Source: Actinomycetospora lemnae
GTDB lineage: Bacteria; Actinomycetota; Actinomycetes; Mycobacteriales; Pseudonocardiaceae
NCBI RefSeq assembly: GCF_028737315.1
Contig: NZ_JAQZAO010000002.1
Coordinates: 434,001 to 498,000, forward strand
Direction: 5' to 3'
Length of the DNA stretch: 64,000 nt
A model generated the notes under the pieces. It made no database searches. It was not told the DNA's origin and saw only the letters and a program-made list of their open reading frames with translations. Below are positions 8,740 to 17,179 of this stretch, in pieces. Made by a program: the position numbers and the translations under genes. Numbering within the stretch: position 1 is the stretch's first letter; every line of letters begins with the position of its first letter.

Positions 8740-9156
8740 GTGCGATCGATCTTCGTCAACCTGCCCGTCGCCGACGTCGCCACCAGCCGCGCCTTCTTCG
8801 GCGCCCTCGGCTTCACGGTCAACGAGCAGTTCAGCGACGACAGCACCGCCTGCCTCGTCATCGAGCAGAACGTCTTCGCGATGCTCCAGACGACCGAGCG
8901 CTTCGGCGACTTCGTCGTCGGCGAGATCGCCGACGCCCAGAAGACCACCGAGGTCCTCCTCGCCCTCTCCGCCGACAGCCGCGAGGAGGTCGACCGGCTC
9001 AAGGCCGCCGCACTCGCCCACGGCGGGGGCGAGTGGAAGGAGGCCCAGGACCACGGATTCATGTACGGCTGCTCGTTCACCGACCCGGATGGTCACGTCT
9101 GGGAGGTCGTGTGGATGGACCCGGCCGTCGCCTCCGGGGAGAAGGACCCCTCCTGA
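8740..9156 (+). CDS. VOC family protein (glyoxalase/dioxygenase fold)
   Basis: Protein of 138 residues beginning at GTG 8740 (ribosome site TGGAGA). It has the VOC repeats: FVNLPVADVATSRAFFGALGF at the N-terminus, and GFMYGCSFTDPDGHVWEVVW near the end, where the final W-E-V-V-W strand is usual for this subgroup. Potential metal ligands are present but not diagnostic. It follows the DUF6069-like gene by 27 bp and is terminated by a strong hairpin. Confidence 0.85.
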   Translation: MRSIFVNLPVADVATSRAFFGALGFTVNEQFSDDSTACLVIEQNVFAMLQTTERFGDFVVGEIADAQKTTEVLLALSADSREEVDRLKAAALAHGGGEWKEAQDHGFMYGCSFTDPDGHVWEVVWMDPAVASGEKDPS

Positions 9157-9173
9157 CCCCCGATCGGCCGTCC

Positions 9174-9208
9174 GGTACCCGCTCCCGTGTCGCACGGGGG
9201 CGGGTGCC
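9174..9208 (+). terminator. Strong hairpin after the VOC gene
   Basis: GGTACCCGCTCCCGTG pairs almost perfectly with CACGGGGGCGGGTGCC around a short loop. It has no U-tract, as is common in high-GC actinobacteria, and stands 17 bp after the VOC stop. Confidence 0.55.
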
Positions 9209-9221
9209 GTCGTGCGCGCAC

Positions 9222-9227
9222 TAGGGT
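9222..9227 (+). promoter_or_regulatory. TAGGGT -10 element, predicted leaderless start at 9236
   Basis: TAGGGT is followed by exactly 8 bases and then the GTG start of the DUF402 gene, placing the expected transcription start at the start codon. Confidence 0.5.
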
Positions 9228-9235
9228 CACGGCCC

Positions 9236-9742
9236 GTGGGCATCCACGCGCCGAAGACCGAGACCTTCGACGTCGCGGCCCGCACCAACACCGACCCCAA
9301 AGGGTTCGTGCGGGCGGTCGACGTCTACCGCGAGGAGACGTTCGGCCTCTACGTGTCGCGCCCGATGCCCGACCACCCCACGCTGACGCACCTGCGCTCG
9401 TGGCTGCTGCCCGCACTCGGCATCCGCGTCACCGACTTCTCCTGGAAGCCCGGCGAGGAGCGGATGCAGGACCACTACATCGACATCGTCGACGTCACCC
9501 GCGACGGGACGACGTGGTGGACCGAGGACCACTACGTCGACCTCGTCGTGCACACCGGCGAGCGCACCGAGGTGCTCGACCTCGACGAGCTCGTCGAGGC
9601 CGTCGCCGCCGGGTTGCTCGACCCCGAGCGCGCCGAACGGGCGCTCACGACGAGTCACCGCACCCTCGCCGGACTCGCGGAGCACGGCCACGACCTGGAG
9701 CGATGGCTGGCCCCGCAGGACGTCACCCTGACGTGGACGTGA
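9236..9742 (+). CDS. DUF402 domain protein
   Basis: Protein of 168 residues starting at a GTG that directly follows a predicted -10 box, so it is probably translated from a leaderless mRNA. The DUF402 signature is clear: HYIDIVDVTRDGTTWWTEDH, then YVDLVVHTGERTEVLDLDEL and a C-terminal helical tail with AHRTL-type spacing (TSHRTLAGLAEHGHDLERWL). Members of this fold include nucleoside-diphosphate hydrolases and FomD-like proteins, but the exact activity here is unknown. A related second gene follows at 9830. Confidence 0.85.
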   Translation: MGIHAPKTETFDVAARTNTDPKGFVRAVDVYREETFGLYVSRPMPDHPTLTHLRSWLLPALGIRVTDFSWKPGEERMQDHYIDIVDVTRDGTTWWTEDHYVDLVVHTGERTEVLDLDELVEAVAAGLLDPERAERALTTSHRTLAGLAEHGHDLERWLAPQDVTLTWT

Positions 9743-9815
9743 TGCGCATCACAGCGTGAATGACAGGTTTGCTATTCGGGTAGGGGTCGCCGCCGATACC
9801 CCCTGACGGGTGTCC

Positions 9816-9821
9816 TAGGGT
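9816..9821 (+). promoter_or_regulatory. TAGGGT -10 element, predicted leaderless start at 9830
   Basis: TAGGGT, then 8 bases, then GTG: the same geometry as the promoter at 9222. Confidence 0.5.
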
Positions 9822-9829
9822 CCTCCGCC

Positions 9830-10357
9830 GTGAGCCCCGTCGTCTCCCGCCAGCTGGTCGAGGTCGTCGACACCCAGACGGCTACCCGCACCCACCTCCT
9901 CGCGCCCGACCAGGTCCTCGAGCAGGCGCTCGACCGATGGCGCGTCACCCCGTGGGGCCTGCGGACGACGGTGCTGAGCCCCGAGGACCCGTTCGTGCTG
10001 GCCGAGACCTGTTGGTACGTCGCCGACCACGGCCTGCGCCTGCGCCGGCGGCTGCCGCGCGACACCGACGCCGCCGAGGCCACCACCGAGATCGGCGCCG
10101 TGCGCATCGCCGTCGACGGCGCGCAGTGGCGCTGCACCGACCTCCTGCTCGGCCTCGAGGTCGTCCCCGGGCGGCCGGCCCGTGTCGTCCACGACGCCGA
10201 CTTCGCCGCCGCCGTCGCCGGGGGCGTCCTCGCGCCCGCGGACGCCGACGAGGCCATGAGCACGGTGCACCGCGTGCTCGGCGAGCTCGTCGACACCCGC
10301 CACGACCTCGGAACGTGGACCGACTCGCTCGGCCTCGGGTCGCTGGACCGGGCCTGA
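9830..10357 (+). CDS. DUF402-like protein, second paralogue
   Basis: Protein of 175 residues. It shares the overall plan of the preceding DUF402 protein: an N-terminal barrel-like part (RVTPWGLRTTVLSPEDPFVL), a middle strand pair (GAQWRCTDLLLGLEVVPG) and the same C-terminal helix ending (MSTVHRVLGELVDTRHDLGTW). The catalytic-looking acidic residues of the first copy are only partly kept. It converges on coaE with 65 bp between. A gene of unknown function also stands between coaE and uvrB in mycobacteria. Function unknown. Confidence 0.75.
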   Translation: MSPVVSRQLVEVVDTQTATRTHLLAPDQVLEQALDRWRVTPWGLRTTVLSPEDPFVLAETCWYVADHGLRLRRRLPRDTDAAEATTEIGAVRIAVDGAQWRCTDLLLGLEVVPGRPARVVHDADFAAAVAGGVLAPADADEAMSTVHRVLGELVDTRHDLGTWTDSLGLGSLDRA

Positions 10358-10422
10358 CCGCCGCGCCGGAGGACCTCGACGCCGAGCAGGTCAGCCGGGC
10401 GTTGCACAGCCGCCCGTCCTGA

Positions 10423-11460
10423 TCAGGGCAGGGCGACCTCGGCGCGCACGGCGGCGGGGTCGGCGGCCACGCGGTCGGGGTCCCGACGGGCGCGGTCGCG
10501 GGCCTCGACGATCGCCGTGGCCCGCTTCGCCTCGCGGCGGCTCTTCCCGTCGAGCACGAGGACCCGGGCGGGGCGGGCGGGGTCGGCGGAGCCGTGGCGG
10601 CCGGGGCCGGTGCGCGGGAAGCCCGCGGCCCGGAAGGCCTCGGCGAGCTCGTCGCCGGGACGGTCGGCCACGACGAGCAGGTCGACGACGTCCGGGGCGG
10701 GCAGGCCCGGGATCGCGCCCGGTCCGACGTGCTCGACGCGGCGCACCCGCTCCCCGCCGACGACGGCCAGCCGCGCGGCCAGGCGCTGCGCGACGACGTC
10801 ACGGTCGTCGGCCGGGGCCACGACGTCGGTCGGGACGGGTGCCGCTTCGCCGTGCTCGATGTTGCGCGCGAACGGCACGAGGCGCTCGTGCCAGAGCCGC
10901 TCGACCTGCTCGCGCAGCGCGCCGGCGGCCCCGGCGTTCTCCAGCCACACGTCGGCGGCCGCACGGCGGGCGTCGTCGTCGGCCTGGGCGGCGATCCGGG
11001 CCCGGGCGTCCTCGACGCTCATGCCGCGGGTCTCCTGCAGGCGCGCGACCCGCACGTCGACCGGGGCGTCCACCACGACGACCAGCGCGAACGCCGCGCC
11101 CATCCCGTTCTCCACCAGCAGCGGCACGTCGTGGACGACCACCGCGTCGTCGGGGGCCTCGGCCACCATCTCCGCCGTCCGGGCGCCGATGCGCGGGTGC
11201 AGGATGCCGTTGAGCTGCTGACGCTTCGCGTCGTCGCCGAAGACGATCCGCCCGAGCGCGGGCCGGTCCAGGGCGCCGTCCTCGTCGAGGACGTCCTCCC
11301 CGAACGCCGCGACGACCGCGGCCAGCCCGTCGGTGCCGGGTTCGACGACCTCGCGGGCGATCCGGTCGGCGTCGATCACCACCGCGCCCAGTTCGGTGAG
11401 CGTCTCCGCCACCGTCGACTTCCCCGCCCCGATCCCGCCGGTGAGCCCGAGCCTCAGCAC
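10423..11460 (-). CDS. coaE: Dephospho-CoA kinase fused to a GrpB-like domain
   Basis: Catalyses the last step of coenzyme A synthesis, phosphorylating dephospho-CoA with ATP. About 345 residues, longer than the ~200 of stand-alone CoaE. Walker [13 protein letters not shown] is at the N-terminus, followed by the acceptor-side motif [12 protein letters not shown] and the [12 protein letters not shown] segment. The C-terminal half is a worn UPF0157/GrpB-type nucleotidyltransferase-like domain ([20 protein letters not shown]), the same fusion as in mycobacteria. The GTG at 11460 (VLRLGLTGG) is chosen; an ATG at 11484 is possible. It lies downstream of rpsA in the conserved rpsA-coaE-uvrB order. 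Confidence 0.93.
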   Translation of the reverse strand: MLRLGLTGGIGAGKSTVAETLTELGAVVIDADRIAREVVEPGTDGLAAVVAAFGEDVLDEDGALDRPALGRIVFGDDAKRQQLNGILHPRIGARTAEMVAEAPDDAVVVHDVPLLVENGMGAAFALVVVVDAPVDVRVARLQETRGMSVEDARARIAAQADDDARRAAADVWLENAGAAGALREQVERLWHERLVPFARNIEHGEAAPVPTDVVAPADDRDVVAQRLAARLAVVGGERVRRVEHVGPGAIPGLPAPDVVDLLVVADRPGDELAEAFRAAGFPRTGPGRHGSADPARPARVLVLDGKSRREAKRATAIVEARDRARRDPDRVAADPAAVRAEVALP

Positions 11461-11595
11461 GCCCGCAGTCTGCCCACCGGCCATCGGATTCACTCGACCC
11501 GGGGTCGAGAGTCGCGCGGCGAGTCACTCGCGCCACACGAGTCACAACGCTACGGTGCTGCCTCACCCGCACCACACGACTCGAGGGAGAAGCGC

Positions 11596-11805
11596 GTGTT
11601 CCGTTCGCGCCGCACCGCCGGACGTCACCGCCTCGGCGCCCCCGGACTCGTCTGGTGCCGCACGCTGCCGCAGGTCGAGGCCGCGCTGGCGGTGCCGCAC
11701 ATCGCCCGCCGCGGGCTGGTCGAGCGCTTCCTCGCGGGCTCGCGGCACCTGCGCCCGGCGTTCGAGCCGGCGCCCGCGACGCCCGGGATGCCGGCCGCGG
11801 CCTGA
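11596..11805 (+). CDS. Small basic hypothetical protein
   Basis: Open frame of 69 residues with GTG start, preceded by GGGAGAAG at good spacing. It begins VFRSRRTAGRHRLG and continues with PGLVWCRTLPQVEAALAVPH. Codon use is like the neighbours, and it sits alone between coaE (divergent) and the repeat-rich spacer before rpsA. I do not recognise the family. The ribosome site and coding bias argue for a real gene, the short length argues caution. Confidence 0.45.
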   Translation: MFRSRRTAGRHRLGAPGLVWCRTLPQVEAALAVPHIARRGLVERFLAGSRHLRPAFEPAPATPGMPAAA

Positions 11806-11988
11806 GCCGCTCGCCGGTCCTCCGGCGAGCAGCGAGGGCGTCCTTCGCTGCCCTCTCACGCAGCGAACGGGCCCCTCGCTCCGCACCACCACGATCGCGC
11901 GCGGCGGCCGGGCGACCGGTACGTCCGGCAGCTGTGCCGGCCCAATGATCATGCGCGACGTGCCCCTCGCCGGACCGGCCCGGCGATC

Positions 11989-12035
11989 AACGGGGAGTTC
12001 GCGCGCGTAGAAGCAGCGAACACCACGTTCGCTGC
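11989..12035 (-). repeat. GCAGCGAACG repeat, copy 1
   Basis: On the minus strand it opens with GCAGCGAACGTGGTGTTCGC and runs into a 31-base block (11989-12019) that matches 29315-29345 at 29 of 31 positions. The copy contains its own 9-bp hairpin. Confidence 0.65.
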
Positions 12036-12052
12036 CACCACCCCGCACACGA

Positions 12053-12090
12053 CGACGGGCCCCCACCCCGCGAGGGGTGAGGGCCCGTCG
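12053..12090 (-). terminator. rpsA terminator hairpin
   Basis: A 16-17 bp stem with a four-base loop: CGACGGGCCC and the following CACCCC pair with GGGGTG and GGGCCCGTCG. It begins 23 bp after the rpsA stop on the minus strand. Confidence 0.75.
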
Positions 12091-12112
12091 GTCGAGCCTC
12101 GCTACCGGGTGA

Positions 12113-13630
12113 TCAGCCGCCCGACAGCTTCTCGCGCAGCGCCGCGAGCTGGGCGTCGCTGGCCAGCGCGCCGCCGCCGCTCTGGGACGGCGGGCCCTGG
12201 CCCGGGTCCGAGGCGTCGTCGTCGTCGCGGTCGCCCTCGGCGGACGGGCCGCCCGAGGAGTAGTTGGCCGGCGCGGCCTCGGCCGCCTCCGCCTCCTGCT
12301 CCTGGGTGCGCTGGAGCTGGGCGATGTGCTGCTCGTACCGGGCGTACGCCGCCTGGTACTGCCGCTCCCACTCCTCGCGCTGCGACTCGTACCCCTCGCG
12401 CCACTCGCCGGTGTCCGGGTCGAAGCCCTCGGGGTAGATGTAGTTGCCCGCGTCGTCGTACTCGGCCGCCATGCCGTAGAGCGCCGGGTCGAACTCGGTC
12501 TCCGGCGTCATGCCCTCGTTGGCCTGCTTGAGCGAGAGCGAGATGCGGCGACGGTCGAGGTCGATGTCGATGACCTTGACCATGACGTCGTTGCCGACCT
12601 GGACGACCTGCTCCGGCACCTCGACGTGGCGCTCGGCCAGCTCCGAGATGTGGACCAGGCCCTCGATGCCCTCGTCGACGCGCACGAACGCACCGAACGG
12701 CACCAGCTTCGTGACCTTGCCGGGCACGATCTGGCCGATCTGGTGAGTGCGGGCGAACTGACGCCAGGGGTCCTCCTGCGTCGCCTTGAGCGACAGCGAG
12801 ACCCGCTCGCGGTCGAGGTCGACGTCGAGGACCTCGACCTTGACCTCCTGGCCCACCTCGACGACCTCGGACGGGTGGTCGATGTGCTTCCAGGACAGCT
12901 CGGAGACGTGCACCAGACCGTCGACACCGCCGAGGTCGACGAACGCACCGAAGTTGACGATCGACGAGACCTGGCCGGACCGGATCTGGCCCTTGGCGAG
13001 CTGGTTGAGGAACTCGCTGCGCACCGCCGACTGGGTCTGCTCCAGCCACGCGCGGCGGGAGAGGACGACGTTGTTGCGGTTCTTGTCCAGCTCGATGATC
13101 TTGGCCTCGATCTCCTTGCCCACGTAGGGCTGGAGGTCGCGGACGCGACGCATCTCGACCAGCGAGGCCGGGAGGAAGCCGCGCAGGCCGATGTCGAGGA
13201 TGAGGCCGCCCTTGACGACCTCGATGACGGTGCCCTTGACGGGCTCGTCGTTGTCCTTGAGCTGCTCGATCGTGCCCCAGGCGCGCTCGTACTGGGCGCG
13301 CTTCTTGGACAGGATCAGTCGACCCTCCTTGTCCTCCTTCTGGAGGACGAGGGCTTCGACCTCGTCGCCGACGGCGACGACCTCGTTGGGATCGACATCG
13401 TGCTTGATCGAGAGCTCACGCGAGGGGATGACGCCCTCGGTCTTGTAGCCGATGTCGAGGAGGACCTCGTCCCGGTCGACCTTCACGATGGTGCCTTCGA
13501 CGATGTCGCCATCGTTGAAGTACTTGATCGTCTGGTCGATGGCGGCGAGGAAGTCCTCTTCCGACCCGATGTCGTTCACAGCCACCTGGGGGCTGGTCGT
13601 CGTCGGGGCGGTGTGGGTGTCGATGGACAT
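12113..13630 (-). CDS. rpsA: 30S ribosomal protein S1
   Basis: Binds mRNA and delivers it to the 30S subunit. 505 residues with four S1 RNA-binding domains; domain starts are visible at GDIVEGTIVKVDRDEVLLDI, PVKGTVIEVVKGGLILDIG, RSGQVSSIVNFGAFVDLGG and IVPGKVTKLVPFGAFVRVDE. A long acidic, low-complexity tail follows and ends DAQLAALREKLSGG, the conserved actinobacterial C-terminus. The ATG at 13630 gives MSIDTHTAP; a GGAG lies upstream. A promoter ~170 bp upstream implies a long leader, which would allow post-transcriptional control. The gene is followed by a strong terminator. Confidence 0.97.
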   Translation of the reverse strand: MSIDTHTAPTTTSPQVAVNDIGSEEDFLAAIDQTIKYFNDGDIVEGTIVKVDRDEVLLDIGYKTEGVIPSRELSIKHDVDPNEVVAVGDEVEALVLQKEDKEGRLILSKKRAQYERAWGTIEQLKDNDEPVKGTVIEVVKGGLILDIGLRGFLPASLVEMRRVRDLQPYVGKEIEAKIIELDKNRNNVVLSRRAWLEQTQSAVRSEFLNQLAKGQIRSGQVSSIVNFGAFVDLGGVDGLVHVSELSWKHIDHPSEVVEVGQEVKVEVLDVDLDRERVSLSLKATQEDPWRQFARTHQIGQIVPGKVTKLVPFGAFVRVDEGIEGLVHISELAERHVEVPEQVVQVGNDVMVKVIDIDLDRRRISLSLKQANEGMTPETEFDPALYGMAAEYDDAGNYIYPEGFDPDTGEWREGYESQREEWERQYQAAYARYEQHIAQLQRTQEQEAEAAEAAPANYSSGGPSAEGDRDDDDASDPGQGPPSQSGGGALASDAQLAALREKLSGG

Positions 13631-13952
13631 ACGGTGGACGGCTCCGGGAACATGGTCAGATCGAGCGTGCAGGGACACCACGGAAGTGAGCCGTCGTCCT
13701 GACGCGTGCACCGGCGAACCCGCGGACGAGACCGGAGACGAGGTGTCCGCCCACCCGCAGGCGAGGAGCACGCGGACAGGGCGAGACCACTGACGTGGAC
13801 CTTCATCGTAACCGCGTCCGACACGGCCCGGCAATCGGGGCACCCCCTGCTCCGCCTCGGCGTGTCGCAGGGTGCGGGCTCGGCGTGTCGTGATCGGGTG
13901 GCGCCCGGGCATCGGAGGTCGCCCCCGCGTCCGGGCGTGTCAGGATGCCCCG
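13631..13952. other. rpsA leader and divergent promoter region
   Basis: About 320 bp with no convincing gene. It carries the rpsA promoter (13805-13834) and its ~168-base leader on the minus strand, and a CAGGAT element 6 bases before the divergent methyltransferase GTG. Confidence 0.55.
13805..13834 (-). promoter_or_regulatory. Predicted rpsA promoter
   Basis: On the minus strand TTGCCG, an 18-base spacer, then TACGAT. This fits the housekeeping actinobacterial consensus and would start the transcript near 13798. Confidence 0.55.
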
Positions 13953-14828
13953 GTGCCGACGCCTCCCCCACCCTCGGTCGAGGGCGGGCGCGTGCCGGCC
14001 GAGCAGCTCCTCGGGTCGGCCGGGATCGCGCGCCGGCCGGTCGGGGCGGCGGAGTCGAGCGCGGCCAGCCGGGCGTGGTGGGACGCCGACGCCGACGACT
14101 ACCAGGCCGAGCACGGGGCCTTCCTCGGCGACGACGACTTCGTCTGGTGTCCCGAGCGCCTGCGGGAGGCGGACGCCCGCCTGCTCGGCGACCCGGCGGC
14201 CCTGCGGGGCGCCCGCGTCCTCGAGGTGGGCTGCGGGGCCGCGTCCTGCTCGCGGTGGCTCGCCGGGTTCGGCGCCCGCGTCGTCGGGATCGACCTCTCG
14301 GCGGGCATGCTCGCCCACGCCCGGGCCGCCGACGCCCGCACCGGGACGAGCGTCCCCCTCGTGCAGGCCGACGCCGGCGCGATCCCGCTGGGCGACGCCA
14401 CCGTCGACGCGGCGTTCTCGGCCTTCGGCGCGGTGCCGTTCGTGGCCGACGCGGGCGCGGTGATGCGGGAGGTGGCCCGCGTGCTGCGGCCCGGGGCGCC
14501 GTGGGTGTTCGCGGTGAACCACCCCATGCGCTGGATGTTCCCCGACGACCCGGGCCCGGACGGGCTGACCGTCTCGCAGTCCTATTTCGACCGCACGCCC
14601 TACGCCGAGGTCGACGACGACGGGCGCGTGGTCTACGTCGAGCACCACCGCACCCTCGGCGACCGGGTGGCCGACGTCGTCGGCGCCGGGCTGGTGCTCG
14701 AGCGGCTGGTGGAGCCGGAGTGGCCCGACGACCTCGACGAGGTGTGGGGCCAGTGGTCGCCGCTGCGGGGGCGCCTGTTCCCCGGCACGGCGATCTTCTG
14801 CTGCCGGCGACCGGGGACCGTGTCGTGA
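13953..14828 (+). CDS. Class I SAM-dependent methyltransferase
   Basis: Protein of 291 residues. Motif I is LEVGCGAASCSRWLAGFGA, followed by the acidic GIDLSAGMLAHAR, motif II VDAAFSAFGAVPFV and motif III MREVARVLRPGAPWVF. An N-terminal ~45-residue stretch (ending SRAWWDADADDYQ) precedes the fold, as usual in ubiE-like actinobacterial enzymes. GTG 13953 is chosen because CAGGAT lies 6 bases upstream; an ATG at 13872 is less likely. It overlaps the following GNAT gene by 4 bp. Substrate unknown. Confidence 0.87.
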   Translation: MPTPPPPSVEGGRVPAEQLLGSAGIARRPVGAAESSAASRAWWDADADDYQAEHGAFLGDDDFVWCPERLREADARLLGDPAALRGARVLEVGCGAASCSRWLAGFGARVVGIDLSAGMLAHARAADARTGTSVPLVQADAGAIPLGDATVDAAFSAFGAVPFVADAGAVMREVARVLRPGAPWVFAVNHPMRWMFPDDPGPDGLTVSQSYFDRTPYAEVDDDGRVVYVEHHRTLGDRVADVVGAGLVLERLVEPEWPDDLDEVWGQWSPLRGRLFPGTAIFCCRRPGTVS

Positions 14829-15802
14829 TCGGCCGGTCGCGGGCGACGCCGTCGGGACGCTCCCCCGAGGTCGTGCTCACCGAGCTGCTGCGCGACCAGC
14901 AGGCGCGCTTCGCCGAGCTCGACGCCGACCTGCCGCCGGCGGTCCTGCCCCCGCCCGGCGACGTCATCGTGGTGGGCGACGGACCGGGCGGCGAGGCCGC
15001 GGGCGTCGTCACCCAGCACAGCTGGCCGGCGGGCAGCGCGCCCCTGCTGTGGTCGGCGGCCGAGGTCACCGAGCTGCACCCCGTCCTCGGCCGCAGCGGG
15101 CGCCGCGGCGCGGACGGGCTGCTCGCGGAGTGGCCGGCCCGCGTGCCGGGGCGCGTGCGGGCGGCCGCCGACTCGGCCGCCGTCGTCACCTGGCCCAGCC
15201 GCGACGTCGCCGCGGCCCGCGCCTTCCTCGACCACGGCCTCGTGCCGCTCGCGGTCCTCGCGGTGCGCCGCCCCGGCCCGCTCGCCGGTGTGGTCGACCG
15301 CGACCCGGGCCTCGACGTGCGGCCCGCCGGCGAGGACGACCTCGAGGGCTGCGTCGAGCTGGCGATGCACGAGATCGCCTACTCGAGCATGGTCGGCGGC
15401 AGCGTGCTGCGCCCCGACGCCGAGGCGGTGAAGCGGGCCGCCCTGCGCGAGCGCTGGGCGCGCGGCGAGCCGATCTTCGTGGCCGAGCGGGACGGCCGGA
15501 TGGTCGGGCTGCTCGAGTGCGGGCTCACCGACGCGACGCCGGGCAGCTGGCTCGCCGGCCTGCTGCCCCCCGGGCGCTGGGGCTACGTCAACTGCGCCTC
15601 GGTGCTGCCCGGCCAGCGCGGCCGCGGCGTGGGGCACGCGCTCGTCGCCGCCGCCCTGCCGGTCCTCCAGCCGCCCGGGGCCCGCGGGACCTACCTCTAC
15701 TACAACCCGCCGAACCCGGTCTCGTCGGTGTTCTGGCCCCGCCACGGCTACCGGCCGCTGTGGACGCTGTGGGAGGTCCGGCCGGCGGCGGCGCTGCGGT
15801 GA
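14825..15802 (+). CDS. GNAT N-acetyltransferase
   Basis: Protein of 325 residues that overlaps the methyltransferase stop (GTGA), so the two are coupled. The C-terminal half is a normal GNAT domain: VRPAGEDDLEGCVELAMHE, PIFVAERDGRMVGLLE and the acetyl-CoA loop PGQRGRGVGHALV at about residues 258-270. The N-terminal half resembles a degenerate second GNAT (VTWPSRDVAAARAFLDHGLV), giving the tandem architecture frequent in actinobacteria. Acceptor substrate unknown. Confidence 0.8.
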   Translation: MIGRSRATPSGRSPEVVLTELLRDQQARFAELDADLPPAVLPPPGDVIVVGDGPGGEAAGVVTQHSWPAGSAPLLWSAAEVTELHPVLGRSGRRGADGLLAEWPARVPGRVRAAADSAAVVTWPSRDVAAARAFLDHGLVPLAVLAVRRPGPLAGVVDRDPGLDVRPAGEDDLEGCVELAMHEIAYSSMVGGSVLRPDAEAVKRAALRERWARGEPIFVAERDGRMVGLLECGLTDATPGSWLAGLLPPGRWGYVNCASVLPGQRGRGVGHALVAAALPVLQPPGARGTYLYYNPPNPVSSVFWPRHGYRPLWTLWEVRPAAALR

Positions 15803-16402
15803 CTACCCGCTGTGCGCCAGGGCGTGCTCGACGAGGGTGATCAGCGCCCGGGTGCACGACGCGTCGTCCCGGGCGTCGACGTGGACGAGCGGGCAGCCCT
15901 CGGGCACCGCGAGCGCGTCGCGGACGAGGTCGTCGTCGACCCCCTGGGTGCCCGGGAACTCGTTGAGGGCGACGACGAACGGCACGCCCCGGTTCTCGAA
16001 GTAGTCGATCGCGGCGAAGCAGTCGTCGATGCGGCGCAGGTCGACGAGCACGACCGCACCGACCGCCCCGCGCGCGAGCTCGTCCCACATGAACCAGAAG
16101 CGCGACTGCCCGGGCGTGCCGAACAGGTAGAGCACGAGCGCGTCGTCGATCGTCACGCGGCCGAAGTCCATGGCGACGGTCGTGGTCGTCTTGTCCGGCA
16201 CGATGCTCGTGTCGTCGACGCCGTCGGACAGGCTCGTCATCCGCTGCTCGGTCGACAGCGGCGGCACCTCCGAGAGCGCCCCGACCAGGGTCGTCTTGCC
16301 GACGCCGAAGCCGCCGGCCACGAGGATCTTCAGCGGGAGCAGGTTCCGGTGCTCGGCGGGCGGGGCACCGCCGACCGCCCGTTCACCGTGCGCGGAGACC
16401 AT
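15803..16402 (-). CDS. cvnD: Conservon GTPase, CvnD-like
   Basis: Small Ras/MglA-like GTPase of 199 residues. Walker A GGFGVGKTTLVG is at about residues 30-41; the G3-like region is YLFGTPGQSRFWFMW and the NKxD box is replaced by ALNEFPG, as usual in this family. It is last gene of the conservon and overlaps the DUF742 gene by 20 bp. In Streptomyces, CvnA-D proteins form a membrane-associated complex resembling eukaryotic GPCR/G-protein switches. Confidence 0.92.
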   Translation of the reverse strand: MVSAHGERAVGGAPPAEHRNLLPLKILVAGGFGVGKTTLVGALSEVPPLSTEQRMTSLSDGVDDTSIVPDKTTTTVAMDFGRVTIDDALVLYLFGTPGQSRFWFMWDELARGAVGAVVLVDLRRIDDCFAAIDYFENRGVPFVVALNEFPGTQGVDDDLVRDALAVPEGCPLVHVDARDDASCTRALITLVEHALAHSG

Positions 16403-16763
16403 CGAGCAGCCTCTCCAGGAGTTCGCGTCGGGGACGGCCGTCGGCCCCGACGAGGGGCAGGTGGACCGCGAGGTGGTCCTCGGCGGCGAGGTCGCTGACC
16501 AGCACCCGGGCGACGCCGACGGGGACGTCGAGCAGCGCGCCGATCTCGGCGAGCGACTGCGGCACGGTGCTCGCCTCGACGATCGCCCGTGCCTCGGGCG
16601 GCATGCCGGGCGCCTTCGCGAGTCCCAGCTCGGTGGCGGTGACCAGGGCCTCGATGGGCATGTCGGTGCCGGCGACCGACCGGGTCCGGCCGGCGGTGAA
16701 CGCGTAGTTCGGGACGACCCGTCCGCCCTCGGTCTGCGGTCGCTGGCGGCGGTCCACGCTCAC
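16383..16763 (-). CDS. cvnC: Conservon DUF742 protein, CvnC-like
   Basis: Protein of 126 residues with the DUF742 pattern: VPNYAFTAGRTRSVAGTDMP, then IEALVTATELG and a winged-helix-like stretch (EARAIVEASTVPQSLAEIGA, LLDVPVGVARVLVSDLA). The GTG start at 16763 overlaps the Roadblock gene stop (GTGA), and its end overlaps cvnD. Known partners act as adaptors between sensor and GTPase. Confidence 0.92.
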   Translation of the reverse strand: MSVDRRQRPQTEGGRVVPNYAFTAGRTRSVAGTDMPIEALVTATELGLAKAPGMPPEARAIVEASTVPQSLAEIGALLDVPVGVARVLVSDLAAEDHLAVHLPLVGADGRPRRELLERLLDGLRAR

Positions 16764-17179
16764 GGTGCGGACGCGGCGCCACCGCGTCCGTGGTGCACGC
16801 CCGGGGTGAGGGCGTGCCCGACGCGGGAGGCGAGCATGGTCATCTCGTAGCCGACGAGGCCCATGTCGGCGGTGCGGTCGGTGACCACCGCCAGCGTGGA
16901 GCCCAGGCTGATCGACGTCGCGAACAGGTAGCCGCCGTCCATCTCGACGATGGTCTGCGTGACGGGCTCGGCGTCGAGCAGCGTCGCCGTGCCCCGGGCC
17001 AGGCTGACGAGCCCGGACACCGCGGCGCACAGCTGGTCGGCGAGGTGCGGGTCGACGCCGTCGCTGACCGCGAGCCGGAGCCCGTCGGCGGACACCACGA
17101 GGACGTGGCGCACCCCGTGCGTGCCCTTCGCGAAGTCCGAGAGCAGCCAGTCCAGTCCGCTGTCGGTCGGTGCGCTCAC
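16760..17179 (-). CDS. cvnB: Conservon Roadblock/LC7 protein, CvnB-like
   Basis: Protein of 139 residues with the Roadblock/LC7 fold: LDWLLSDFAKGTHGVRHVLV, VSADGLRLAVSDGV and TIVEMDGGYLFATSISLGST. These proteins regulate small GTPases such as CvnD. Starts at GTG 17179, overlapping the cvnA stop by 4 bp and running into cvnC by another 4 bp overlap, so the whole operon is translationally coupled. Confidence 0.92.
   Translation of the reverse strand: MSAPTDSGLDWLLSDFAKGTHGVRHVLVVSADGLRLAVSDGVDPHLADQLCAAVSGLVSLARGTATLLDAEPVTQTIVEMDGGYLFATSISLGSTLAVVTDRTADMGLVGYEMTMLASRVGHALTPGVHHGRGGAASAP

Larger units (their letters stand above)
11806..12112. other. Repeat-rich spacer between the small ORF and rpsA
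   Basis: Holds no convincing gene. It has three inverted repeats: TTCGCTGC/GCAGCGAA at about 11853-11876, GCAGCGAAC/GTTCGCTGC at 12013-12035, and the rpsA terminator at 12053-12090. The middle one belongs to a repeat shared with 29281-29345. Confidence 0.6.
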
